From: Ignavibacteriaceae bacterium
Lineage (GTDB): Bacteria; Bacteroidota; Ignavibacteria; Ignavibacteriales; Ignavibacteriaceae
Direction: 5' to 3'
DNA: 7,633 nucleotides
Assembly (NCBI GenBank): GCA_031292465.1
Contig: JARLHB010000013.1
Span: forward strand, 1 to 7,633
Position numbers and translations under genes: made by a program. Every line of letters begins with the position of its first letter. Within the stretch, counting starts at the first letter, position 1. Below are positions 1 to 7,067 of this stretch, in pieces. The notes beneath the pieces were generated by a model that was given only the letters and a program-made list of their open reading frames with translations, was not told the origin of the DNA and made no database searches.

Positions 1-472
1 GTTTAAAAGTAAGCGGGAACCCGCAAAAATAAATTATGAATCTTGCACTTACAGCAGGAAAAATACCAAAGTTTAACAACCCTGAAACAAAAGCAAGTAT
101 TCCGGCAAATACCCTGAAGTTTCTGCTATAACGCATTTCAAGAAACTGTGCTATAGTTAGAGCTCTTGTCTGGCGGAATCGATATATTACCCATCCGGAA
201 ACAGTCATTACCAGCAGTACCCCCCCCATAATAAATTCCCACCAGCGCAATACAAATCCGGCTATATAGTTCATCTCCCACTGGCCCACGATAGTAATAG
301 CTCCGATAAATGCCATTCCCTGCGAAACTGTAATCATATACCGGCCTGCGGCCCTTCCGGCTGAAAGGAAGTCTACAACGCTTTTAACGAATTTTTTACT
401 TAATTGGACGCAAAAGAATAGAACTGAGATACAGATAATTACAATTAACCAGTCGATCGGGGTTAAATTCAT
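1..472 (-). CDS. Sodium:solute symporter (SSS family), N-terminal part, cut by window edge
   Basis: My reading of the minus strand from ATG at 472-470 stays open for 157 codons to the window edge. The product begins MNLTPIDWLIVIICISVLFF and has about four hydrophobic segments (residues roughly 7-24, 48-65, 75-97 and 121-147). Typical N-terminal SSS signatures follow: a Ser-Ala-Gly-Arg stretch after the first helix (residues 37-40), a Gly-rich second helix and an ALTIAQFLEMRYSRNFR loop (residues 104-120). SSS proteins are inner-membrane Na+-coupled importers of sugars and other small solutes, usually 500-600 residues, so about a quarter to a third is present. An AAGGA Shine-Dalgarno (plus-strand TCCTT, 478-482) lies 5 nt upstream and supports this start. 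It is divergent from the hydrolase genes, and I infer that it imports a released sugar. The substrate cannot be told from this part. The family call is firm; the link to the locus is by position only. Confidence 0.85.
   Translation of the reverse strand, partial: MNLTPIDWLIVIICISVLFFCVQLSKKFVKSVVDFLSAGRAAGRYMITVSQGMAFIGAITIVGQWEMNYIAGFVLRWWEFIMGGVLLVMTVSGWVIYRFRQTRALTIAQFLEMRYSRNFRVFAGILAFVSGLLNFGIFPAVSARFIIYFCGFPLTFK
220..227. repeat. Eight-base C/G homopolymer inside the symporter gene
   Basis: The plus strand has eight consecutive C, which are eight G in the coding strand of the symporter. They span codons 82-85 (ATG GGG GGG GTA, giving Met-Gly-Gly-Val). As read, the length keeps the frame open. 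A G tract this long stands out in an AT-rich genome and is a potential slippage site. Confidence 0.8.
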
Positions 473-875
473 GTTAATCCTTAATACTTTTAGGTGAAAT
501 AACTATTGTATTATTGTTAATTTTTCAGAAGAAGGAACCTCTTAAAGAATTTTTTATTATTAGATTTTTTCTTTAAATACTGTTTATGATCTTATTACAT
601 TGACAATGATTTTCTTATTGTTTTTATTTTACTAAAATAAACATAACTTTATTATTGAAAAAAGTAAATGATTATTTTAAAATAATCGGGTATTACGACT
701 ATCTTTTTGTGGGAATAACCATTATTTTCGTCAAAGAAGATGATGAATATTTTTTAATAAAATTATCATTGCTATTTTCCTTCTCTGGTTATCCGGCTAT
801 TATTTATTTTAATTAACATTTTTACATCCATAACGGAAAAATACAAGATATTAAAACGAATTTAAGGAAATTATT
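473..875. other. Divergent intergenic region between symporter and hydrolase operon
   Basis: This gap of about 400 bp is extremely AT-rich and contains no convincing open reading frame. It must hold the promoters for the leftward symporter and the rightward hydrolase genes, but I could not assign a -10/-35 or a Bacteroidota -7/-33 pair with confidence. It contains an 18-bp perfect palindrome (670-687) and two related short motifs in opposite orientation (GGAATAACC at 712-720 and GGTTATCC near 788-795). Either could bind a regulator. No RNA gene or riboswitch was recognised. Confidence 0.6.
670..687. promoter_or_regulatory. 18-bp perfect palindrome, candidate operator
   Basis: GATTATTTTAAAATAATC reads the same on both strands over all 18 bases. 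It lies about midway in the divergent intergenic region, 198 bp before the symporter start and 188 bp before the GH20 start. A two-fold symmetric site between divergent catabolic genes is a common place for a dimeric regulator. The site is made almost only of A and T in AT-rich DNA, so chance is a real alternative. No regulator gene is in the window. Confidence 0.3.
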
Positions 876-3119
876 ATGAGAATTTTTTTGACAATGATAT
901 TTTGTTTAAGCATTTCTGCATATATGTCCAAAATACATGCAGAAGGCAAAGCGGCACCGCTTATTCCTTATCCACAAAAAGTGGAGTGGCTTGAGGGCAA
1001 TTTCTTACTTACAAAAGGGACAATAATTGAATGTCCTGCCGGTAATCTAAAAGATTATTTTATATCCGGCATTAAAATGCTTACCGGGTTGGATGTAAAC
1101 TCAAACTCTCAGAATTCCTCGGAAAATAAAATCATATATATAATAGATAGCTCGATGAAAAATGCCGGGAAAGAATCTTACGAATTAACTGTTTCTCTCG
1201 GAATGATAAAAGTTACTGCTCCGGATGAAGAAGGGCTATTCCGGGCAATGCAGACTCTGTTTCAACTAATACCGGCAGCTGATAAAGGGAAGAAAACGGA
1301 TAATTCAATCAGTATTCAGTGCTGTAAGATAGCAGACAGCCCGGCTTTTACGTGGCGCGGATTAAATCTTGACTGTGCACGGCATTTTATGTCAAAAGAT
1401 TTTATTAAACGTTATATCGATATACTTGCATACTATAAATTTAATGTTCTGCACTGGCATTTTACCGATGACCAGGGATGGAGAATAGAAATAAAAAAAT
1501 ATCCTAACTTAACTAAAGTTGGTGCATGGCGGAAAGAAGCAGACGGTTCAATTTATGGCGGCTACTATACTCAGGAAGACATAAAAGAAATAGTTGCCTA
1601 TGCACAAAGCCGGTTTATTACAATCGTCCCTGAAATAGAAATGCCGGGGCATTGTCTTGCCTCATTAGCATCTTATCCGGAAAACTCCTGTACAGGCGGC
1701 CCGTTTGAAGTCGGAACTATGTGGGGAGTGATAAAAGATGTTTACTGCGCCGGCAATGATTCCACTTTTACTTTTCTTGAAAATATCCTCGATGAAGTAA
1801 TTGCATTATTCCCCGGTAAATATATTCACATAGGCGGTGATGAGGTGCCTAAAGACAGATGGAAAGAGTGTCCCAAATGCCAGGCAAGAATAAAAGCAGA
1901 AGGACTTAAAGACGAAAAAGAGCTTCAGAGTTATTTTGTAAAGCGCATATCCAATTATCTTTATTCAAAAGGCAAAGAGGTAATTGGCTGGGATGAAATT
2001 TTACAGGGAGGGCTTGCACCGGGAACTATTGTACAGTCATGGCAGAGCATGCAGGGCGCTGTTGAAGCAGCTAAACTGAGACATTACACAATCTGTTCGC
2101 CTACCACGAATACGTATTTAAATGCAAATCCAGAAGACCTTGATTTACGTATTGCTTATTCCTTTAACCCGGTTCCGAATGAATTGACTGACAGTGAGAA
2201 AAAATTTGTACTTGGCGGTGAGGTTAACTTATGGACAGAAAATGCCCCGCAAAAGACAGTTGACAGTAAATTGTTTCCAAGAATTCTTGCTTTATCGGAA
2301 GTATTCTGGACAAATCCTAAGGAAAAGAATTATGATGAATTTCATTCGCGGATTCAGAAAGCATACGATGACTTAACGGCAATGGGAATTCAATATGGAA
2401 CTGAATCCAAAGCAATTTCTTTTTCAACTTCTTATGATGAAGTAAAAAATGAATTTGTCATTAATGTTACTCCGGGCCAAAGCGGTATAGATATTCGTTA
2501 TACCGAAAATGGCAGCCAGCCGGATTCTGCTTCAACTATTTATACAACTCCGATACACGCAGATAAAACAGTTAATCTTAGAATTTCCTCATTCAGAGGG
2601 AATCTTCCTGTCGGAAAGGAATACAGCCTTTCATTTGATTTCCATAAAGCGCTTAATGCAAAAATAACCCTGTTAAATAAATACGCGGAGCAATACCGGG
2701 CAAGCGGCGATAATTCTGTTATTGACGGCATTCGCGGAACAGATAATTTCAGGGACGGGTTATGGCAGGGATATGACGGCGTTGATTTTGAAGGAGTAAT
2801 TGACCTGGGAAAAGAGAAAGAAATTTCGAAAGTTTCTCCAAAATTTTACATGGATGCCAATTCATGGATATTCCTTCCGGCCAGTGTAGAAATCTCATTA
2901 TCCAAAGACGGAGTTAACTACTATGATAAAAAAGTAATTGCTTACGAGATTAATCAAAAGACTTCTGAATTAATGCAGAAAGAATTTCCCGCGGAATTTG
3001 GAAGTCAGTCTGCAAGATATATAAAAGTAAAAGCAGTAAGTATTAAAAAATGTCCTGACTGGCATATAGGCGCAGGGCAAAATGCCTGGCTGTTTATTGA
3101 TGAAGTAGAAGTTGAATAA
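876..3119 (+). CDS. Exported GH20 beta-N-acetylhexosaminidase with C-terminal F5/8-type-C-like module
   Basis: This 747-residue enzyme should remove terminal beta-linked GlcNAc or GalNAc from glycans outside the cytoplasm, by the substrate-assisted GH20 mechanism. Residues 1-22 form a signal peptide with likely cleavage after Ala22. Residues about 26-152 match the GH20b N-terminal domain. The catalytic barrel covers about 156-490: substrate-binding Arg161 (WRGLNLDCARHF), HWHFTDDQGWR (193-203), VPEIEMPGH (251-259), the catalytic pair Asp322-Glu323 in HIGGDE, pocket tryptophans Trp372, Trp389 and Trp453, and Tyr414. Residues about 515-588 resemble the chitobiase/hexosaminidase C-terminal domain, with IRYTENGSQPDS. 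Residues about 596-747 form an F5/8-type-C-like module shared with the next gene. The start has an AAGGAA Shine-Dalgarno (864-869) at 6-nt spacing. It is first in the rightward cluster. Asn416 stands where many bacterial relatives have Asp. The family is certain; the natural substrate is inferred. Confidence 0.96.
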   Translation: MRIFLTMIFCLSISAYMSKIHAEGKAAPLIPYPQKVEWLEGNFLLTKGTIIECPAGNLKDYFISGIKMLTGLDVNSNSQNSSENKIIYIIDSSMKNAGKESYELTVSLGMIKVTAPDEEGLFRAMQTLFQLIPAADKGKKTDNSISIQCCKIADSPAFTWRGLNLDCARHFMSKDFIKRYIDILAYYKFNVLHWHFTDDQGWRIEIKKYPNLTKVGAWRKEADGSIYGGYYTQEDIKEIVAYAQSRFITIVPEIEMPGHCLASLASYPENSCTGGPFEVGTMWGVIKDVYCAGNDSTFTFLENILDEVIALFPGKYIHIGGDEVPKDRWKECPKCQARIKAEGLKDEKELQSYFVKRISNYLYSKGKEVIGWDEILQGGLAPGTIVQSWQSMQGAVEAAKLRHYTICSPTTNTYLNANPEDLDLRIAYSFNPVPNELTDSEKKFVLGGEVNLWTENAPQKTVDSKLFPRILALSEVFWTNPKEKNYDEFHSRIQKAYDDLTAMGIQYGTESKAISFSTSYDEVKNEFVINVTPGQSGIDIRYTENGSQPDSASTIYTTPIHADKTVNLRISSFRGNLPVGKEYSLSFDFHKALNAKITLLNKYAEQYRASGDNSVIDGIRGTDNFRDGLWQGYDGVDFEGVIDLGKEKEISKVSPKFYMDANSWIFLPASVEISLSKDGVNYYDKKVIAYEINQKTSELMQKEFPAEFGSQSARYIKVKAVSIKKCPDWHIGAGQNAWLFIDEVEVE

Positions 3120-3160
3120 AATTACAAACACCCGCAACACATGATATTATAATTTAATTG

Positions 3161-3229
3161 CCCCGGCCTGAAGGCCGGGGATTCAGAAAGAAAAGACATT
3201 TGGCTTTTCCCGTAGGGGTGGAAGCCAAA
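3161..3229. repeat. GC-rich double-hairpin element, possible dispersed intergenic repeat
   Basis: Two hairpins lie 18 nt apart in the 167-bp gap between the GH20 and DUF4838 genes. The first is CCCCGGCCTGAAGGCCGGGG (3161-3180), with 8-bp GC-only arms and a TGAA loop. The second pairs TTTGGCTT (3199-3206) with AAGCCAAA (3222-3229), and can be extended inward in RNA by G-U pairs and a CC/GG clamp around a GTAGG loop. The base composition is unlike the AT-rich flanks. Neither hairpin is followed by a T run on either strand, so these are not ordinary intrinsic terminators. The look is that of a REP-type or IS200/IS605-end-like repeat, but no second copy lies in the window, so the repeat status is inferred. 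It may also act as a processing or stability element in the operon mRNA. Confidence 0.5.
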
Positions 3230-3276
3230 CCACTATTTATATGGATAGAGTTCAGATTTGAGTCTCTTTTATTATT

Positions 3277-3280
3277 GGAA
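3277..3280 (+). promoter_or_regulatory. Weak Shine-Dalgarno that sets the DUF4838 gene start
   Basis: GGAA lies 6 nt before ATG at 3287. It supports this start over the upstream in-frame TTG at 3158, which sits at the edge of the double-hairpin element and has no ribosome binding site or signal-peptide character behind it. Confidence 0.55.
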
Positions 3281-3286
3281 TTTAAT

Positions 3287-5533
3287 ATGACAAAAAAAAT
3301 ATTACTACTAATATTATTTATTTCTGTTGCGCATATACAATCGCAAACTATAAATCTTGTATCAAACAATAACAGCGGATATAAAATTATACTTTCAGCG
3401 TCTGCATCTCACTGGGATTCACTTGCTGCAACGGAATTACAAAATTATATAAAGGAAATATCAACCGTTCAAATTCCAATTATAAATAGTGGTTCTCCTG
3501 TTTCAGACAAGGAAATTGTTATTGGCAGAAACCAGCATTCTGAGAAGCTTGATTTTTCTTCTATACATGACAAAGACGGATATATTATTAAAACTTCCGG
3601 CAATAAAATTTATTTTGCGGGTGGAACTGGCAAAGGTACGTTAAATGCCGTCTATACTTTTCTTGAAAAATACCTCGGCTGCAGGATGTACTCTTCAAAA
3701 GTGAAGATAATCCCCAAACAGGATTCAATTATTTTACCTGAGATTAATATTGCAGAAAATCCCGTATTTAATTACAGGGATATATTGTATAGTGAATCCC
3801 GCATTGATGAATATTGCCAATGGCACAAATTAGTTGATTCAAACGACAGGAAAACATGGGGTATGTATGTTCATACACTGCAATCCCTTCTTCCAGCAGA
3901 TAAATATTTTAAAAAGCATCCCGAATATTATGCTCTAAGGAACGGGATAAGAGTACCGGAGCAGCCATGTTTAAGCAACCCGGATGTCTTTAAGATTGTT
4001 GTTGCTGAACTAAGAAGAAGGATGAAAGAAAATCCTAATGCAAAAATCTGGTCTGTTTCACAGAACGATAATTATTCTTATTGTCAATGTGATAAATGCA
4101 ATAAGATAAATAAACGCGAAGGCTCGCCTTCCGGTTCTGTAATAAATTTTGTTAATAAGGTTGCTAAAGAATTTCCCGATAAAATAATTTCAACACTTGC
4201 TTATGAGTTCTCCCGGAAAGCCCCGAAAATAATAAAGCCTGAAAAAAATGTTAATATAATGTTATGCACCATAGAATGCTACAGAACTAAACCGCTTGAA
4301 GCTGATACTTCAGAAGGATCATTTGTAAAAGACCTGCACGACTGGTCGAAGTTAACAAATAATATTTATTTATGGGACTATGTTGTTCAGTTTACAAATT
4401 TTGTCAGCCCTTTCCCTAACTTCCAGGTGCTGCAGCCAAACATACAGTTGTTTGCCAGATACGGTGTAAAAATGATATTTGAACAGGGAGCCAGCGGGGC
4501 ACCGGGCGCTGAATTTAATGAGTTGAGAACTTATATACTCGCTAAGCTTCTTTGGAATCCATATCTAGATGTCGATTCACTCATGAATGATTTTCTGAAT
4601 GGCTACTATGGAAGTGCGGGCAAATATATAAGAAATTATATAGATTTAATGACGTCTAATTTAAATAAATCGGGTGCGCAATTATGGATATACAGCAGCC
4701 CGATAGAATCAATGAAAGACTACCTTGCGCCTGAATTTCTAAAGGAATATTACAACATTTTTACAGAAGCAATCAACTCTGTTTCGGACAGCCCTCAATA
4801 TTTGGAACGGGTTAAAATTGCATTATTACCTGTTCAATACGCAATGCTGGAGCAGGCTAAGGTAATCGGAGTTGGAGATAACGGCATAATGATAAACGCC
4901 GGTAATGTTTATAAACCTAATCCCAAAATAATAAACTTACTTTCGAACTTCTATACTGAATGTAAAAGCACAGGAGATGTTCTTATCAATGAAAAAAGAT
5001 TAACTGCCGATACATACGTTGCAAGATATAATACCCTGTTAGCCAAGACAATGCAAAATCCGCTTGGATTATTCAAGCCTGTAAAATTTATTACTGCGCC
5101 AAGTGCAAAATATCCCGCGAATGGCGAGAAGACTCTTACAGACGGCTTACGCGGAGATGAAGATCATCATTTTAACTGGCTTGGTTTTGAGGGAGAAGAC
5201 ATGGAAGCAGTGCTGGACCTTCAGCAGCCAACTGTAATTAAAAAAGTCAGCGCGGATTTTTTACAGATAATGCAGTCATGGATTTTTCTTCCACAACAGT
5301 TGGAAATAAGTATTTCTGACGACGGCAATAACTTCAGGAATATTTCTACAATACAGAACTTTGAACCGCTTAATAAAGACGGTGCATTTATACACACATT
5401 TTCTGCTGAATTTGCCGCTGTTAAAACCCGGTATATTAAATTAAAAGCAGTAAACATAAAAACATGCCCCAGGTGGCATCCGGGTTATCCTGAAAAAGCA
5501 TGGATTTTTACGGATGAAATAGTAGTTGAATAA
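3287..5533 (+). CDS. Exported DUF4838 (GH163-like) glycoside hydrolase with C-terminal F5/8-type-C-like module
   Basis: From ATG at 3287 the product has 748 residues. It opens with a clear signal peptide (MTKKILLLILFISVAHIQS, likely cleaved before Gln20). Residues about 22-152 form an alpha/beta domain like those that precede GH20 and GH67 barrels. Residues about 160-440 are the DUF4838 region, marked by WGMYVHTLQSLLP (191-203), SQNDNYSYCQCDKC (258-271), LAYEF (304-308), the Ile-Glu-Cys at 329-331, EQG (399-401) and GAEFNELRTY with KLLWNP (407-425). A helical stretch follows (about 430-590), then a module (about 600-748) homologous to the GH20 C-terminus next door. Some DUF4838 proteins are CAZy GH163 endo-beta-N-acetylglucosaminidases that release complex N-glycans in Bacteroides; that activity is inferred here, and the catalytic residues were not assigned. 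The frame is open back to a TTG at 3158, but those 43 codons read through hairpin DNA and would bury the signal peptide. Confidence 0.85.
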   Translation: MTKKILLLILFISVAHIQSQTINLVSNNNSGYKIILSASASHWDSLAATELQNYIKEISTVQIPIINSGSPVSDKEIVIGRNQHSEKLDFSSIHDKDGYIIKTSGNKIYFAGGTGKGTLNAVYTFLEKYLGCRMYSSKVKIIPKQDSIILPEINIAENPVFNYRDILYSESRIDEYCQWHKLVDSNDRKTWGMYVHTLQSLLPADKYFKKHPEYYALRNGIRVPEQPCLSNPDVFKIVVAELRRRMKENPNAKIWSVSQNDNYSYCQCDKCNKINKREGSPSGSVINFVNKVAKEFPDKIISTLAYEFSRKAPKIIKPEKNVNIMLCTIECYRTKPLEADTSEGSFVKDLHDWSKLTNNIYLWDYVVQFTNFVSPFPNFQVLQPNIQLFARYGVKMIFEQGASGAPGAEFNELRTYILAKLLWNPYLDVDSLMNDFLNGYYGSAGKYIRNYIDLMTSNLNKSGAQLWIYSSPIESMKDYLAPEFLKEYYNIFTEAINSVSDSPQYLERVKIALLPVQYAMLEQAKVIGVGDNGIMINAGNVYKPNPKIINLLSNFYTECKSTGDVLINEKRLTADTYVARYNTLLAKTMQNPLGLFKPVKFITAPSAKYPANGEKTLTDGLRGDEDHHFNWLGFEGEDMEAVLDLQQPTVIKKVSADFLQIMQSWIFLPQQLEISISDDGNNFRNISTIQNFEPLNKDGAFIHTFSAEFAAVKTRYIKLKAVNIKTCPRWHPGYPEKAWIFTDEIVVE

Positions 5534-5571
5534 AAAAATAATTATCAACAAGAAATAATTGGATTTACAAA

Positions 5572-6999
5572 ATGAGTGAAGTTGAAAAAAAAGAATCATT
5601 GCACGCCGGCGCAGTTGAAATTGAAAAAGCATTAAAAGAATATTACCCTGAAACCGATCCTTTAGTGCTAAAAAAACTGGAAGAATGGCAAAATTTAAAA
5701 TTCGGACTTTTAATGCACTGGGCGCCTTCAAGCCAATGGGGCATCGTGGAATCATGGTCGCTTTGTTCCGAAGATGAAGACTGGTGCAAAAGAAGTATAG
5801 AAAATTATACAGAATATAAAAGGCAATACGAAAATTTAAAGAGCACATTTAATCCGGTCAGGTTTAATCCTAAGAAATGGGCAGATGCAGCCGCTGAAGC
5901 AGGCATGAAGTATGTCGTTTTTACAACAAAGCACCACGACGGTTTTTGCATGTATGATTCCAAATATACCGATTATAAAGTAATTGATGAGGGATGCCCG
6001 TTTCATTCAAGCCCGCGGGCTAATATAGCAAAAGAGGTATTTGATGAATTCAGAAATAAAGGGTTTATGACGGGAGCTTATTTTTCCAAACCCGACTGGC
6101 ATTCAGACTATTTCTGGTGGCAAAAATTTGCAACACCGGACCGTAACGCTAATTATAATATTAATAAATATCCCGAACGCTGGCAGAAATTTGTTGAATT
6201 CACTCAAAACCAAATTGATGAATTAATGACTAATTACGGTAAAATAGATATACTGTGGTTAGACGGTTGCTGGGTGCGTAATTATTCAGAAAGCGATTTG
6301 GCTGAAGAAAGAAAAAATGTTAATTATAATAATTACAGGGTTCAGAATCAGGATATAAACATGCCGCTGATTGCAAAAAATTCACGCATAAAACAGCCGG
6401 GGTTAATCGTAGTTGACCGTGCAGTTCCCGGGCAACAGCAAAATTATCTTACACCAGAAAATCAGGTGCCGGATAAAACGCTTCCCTATCCATGGGAAAC
6501 CTGCATGCCTATGACGCCAAGCTGGTCCTATGAACCCGGCCTTGAATATAAACCGGCAAGAAAATTAATACATCTGCTTATTGATATTGTTGCAAAGGGC
6601 GGTAACTTTTTATTAAATATAGCCCCGACTTCTAACGGCGATTATGAAGATGAAGCTTACGACAGGCTTAAAGAAATAGGCACATGGATGAAAATTAACA
6701 GTGAAGCAATATATAGCTCCCATCCGGTATCGCCGTATAAAGAGGGCAAAGTTTGCTTTACACAATTAAAGAACGGCACTACTTATGCTATTTATCTGGT
6801 TGATGAAAATGAGAATTCATTGCCTGATAAAATCAAGCTTGAAAATTTCTGCCCTAAAGCCGGTGCAAATATTGAATTGCTGGGATCAGATATAAAACCT
6901 GAATGGCGGAAAGAAGGAAGCGGGTGTGAAATTTATTTTCCTGCTGATCAGAGCAGCAAACTCCCTAATAAATATGCATGGACTTTAAAATTTTCGTGA
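5572..6999 (+). CDS. GH29 alpha-L-fucosidase without signal peptide, predicted cytoplasmic
   Basis: This 475-residue protein is predicted to hydrolyse alpha-L-fucosyl links with retention of configuration. The GH29 barrel is complete: KFGLLMHWAPSSQWG (43-57), FNPKKWADAAAEAGMKYVVF (98-117), KHHDGFCMYDSKYTDY (120-135), the nucleophile Asp231 in LWLDG, and GGNFLLNIAPTSNGDY (343-358). Glu296 (TPE) and Glu309 (PWETC) are candidates for the acid/base. Residues from about 385 form a beta-rich C-terminal domain. The N-terminus is charged (MSEVEKKESLHAG) with no hydrophobic stretch. An in-frame TAA at 5539-5541 with no start codon between it and 5572 rules out a hidden leader upstream. It follows the DUF4838 gene by 38 bp. 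The gene ends in tandem stops, TGA then in-frame TAA at 7000-7002. The family is firm; linkage preference and the GH29 subfamily are not resolved from the sequence. Confidence 0.93.
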   Translation: MSEVEKKESLHAGAVEIEKALKEYYPETDPLVLKKLEEWQNLKFGLLMHWAPSSQWGIVESWSLCSEDEDWCKRSIENYTEYKRQYENLKSTFNPVRFNPKKWADAAAEAGMKYVVFTTKHHDGFCMYDSKYTDYKVIDEGCPFHSSPRANIAKEVFDEFRNKGFMTGAYFSKPDWHSDYFWWQKFATPDRNANYNINKYPERWQKFVEFTQNQIDELMTNYGKIDILWLDGCWVRNYSESDLAEERKNVNYNNYRVQNQDINMPLIAKNSRIKQPGLIVVDRAVPGQQQNYLTPENQVPDKTLPYPWETCMPMTPSWSYEPGLEYKPARKLIHLLIDIVAKGGNFLLNIAPTSNGDYEDEAYDRLKEIGTWMKINSEAIYSSHPVSPYKEGKVCFTQLKNGTTYAIYLVDENENSLPDKIKLENFCPKAGANIELLGSDIKPEWRKEGSGCEIYFPADQSSKLPNKYAWTLKFS

Positions 7000-7008
7000 T
7001 AAATAAAC

Positions 7009-7027
7009 TTCTCTATATTTTAGAGAA
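7009..7027. other. Short AT-rich hairpin between the two fucosidase genes
   Basis: TTCTCTA (7009-7015) pairs perfectly with TAGAGAA (7021-7027) around a 5-nt loop, ten bases after the fucosidase stop. On the plus strand it is followed by A, not T, and on the minus strand by only a broken T run (GTTTATTTA). It is therefore a poor intrinsic terminator, and I do not take it as the end of the operon. It may be an mRNA 3'-end or processing hairpin, or chance. Confidence 0.35.
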
Positions 7028-7067
7028 AAAATTAATTAAACATTAAAACACTTTGGGAAGGCTGAAA

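Noticed and set aside
13..24. GCGGGAACCCGC hairpin near the left edge
   Set aside because: It lies within the symporter coding sequence (encoding Cys-Gly-Phe-Pro), is short, and is explained by the protein.
600..628. TTGACA as a sigma70-type -35 box
   Set aside because: No good -10 hexamer lies at 16-18 bp (TTTATT is the best), and the box is a single match in a long AT-rich region; Bacteroidota-type promoters also use other motifs.
2194..2731. Short frames inside the GH20 gene on either strand
   Set aside because: They are shadows of a certain gene and have no independent support.
3161..3180. First GC hairpin as an intrinsic terminator of the GH20 gene
   Set aside because: The stem is strong but no T run follows on either strand, and a second hairpin comes right after; a repeat or mRNA-structure role fits better.
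3158..3286. TTG start for the DUF4838 gene giving a 791-residue protein
   Set aside because: The extension reads through the hairpin element, has no ribosome binding site, and would bury a clear signal peptide that begins at the ATG at 3287.
3154..3369. Minus-strand open frame of 71 codons over the hairpin element
   Set aside because: It is antisense to the signal-peptide region of the DUF4838 gene and to the repeat-like hairpins, with no domain signal.
5441..5848. Minus-strand open frame of 135 codons
   Set aside because: It overlaps the end of the DUF4838 gene and the start of the fucosidase gene, both well supported on the plus strand, and its product shows no recognisable domain.
7009..7027. 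Intergenic hairpin as an operon terminator
   Set aside because: It has an AT-rich stem followed by A on the plus strand, and the next co-directional gene starts 40 bases later.
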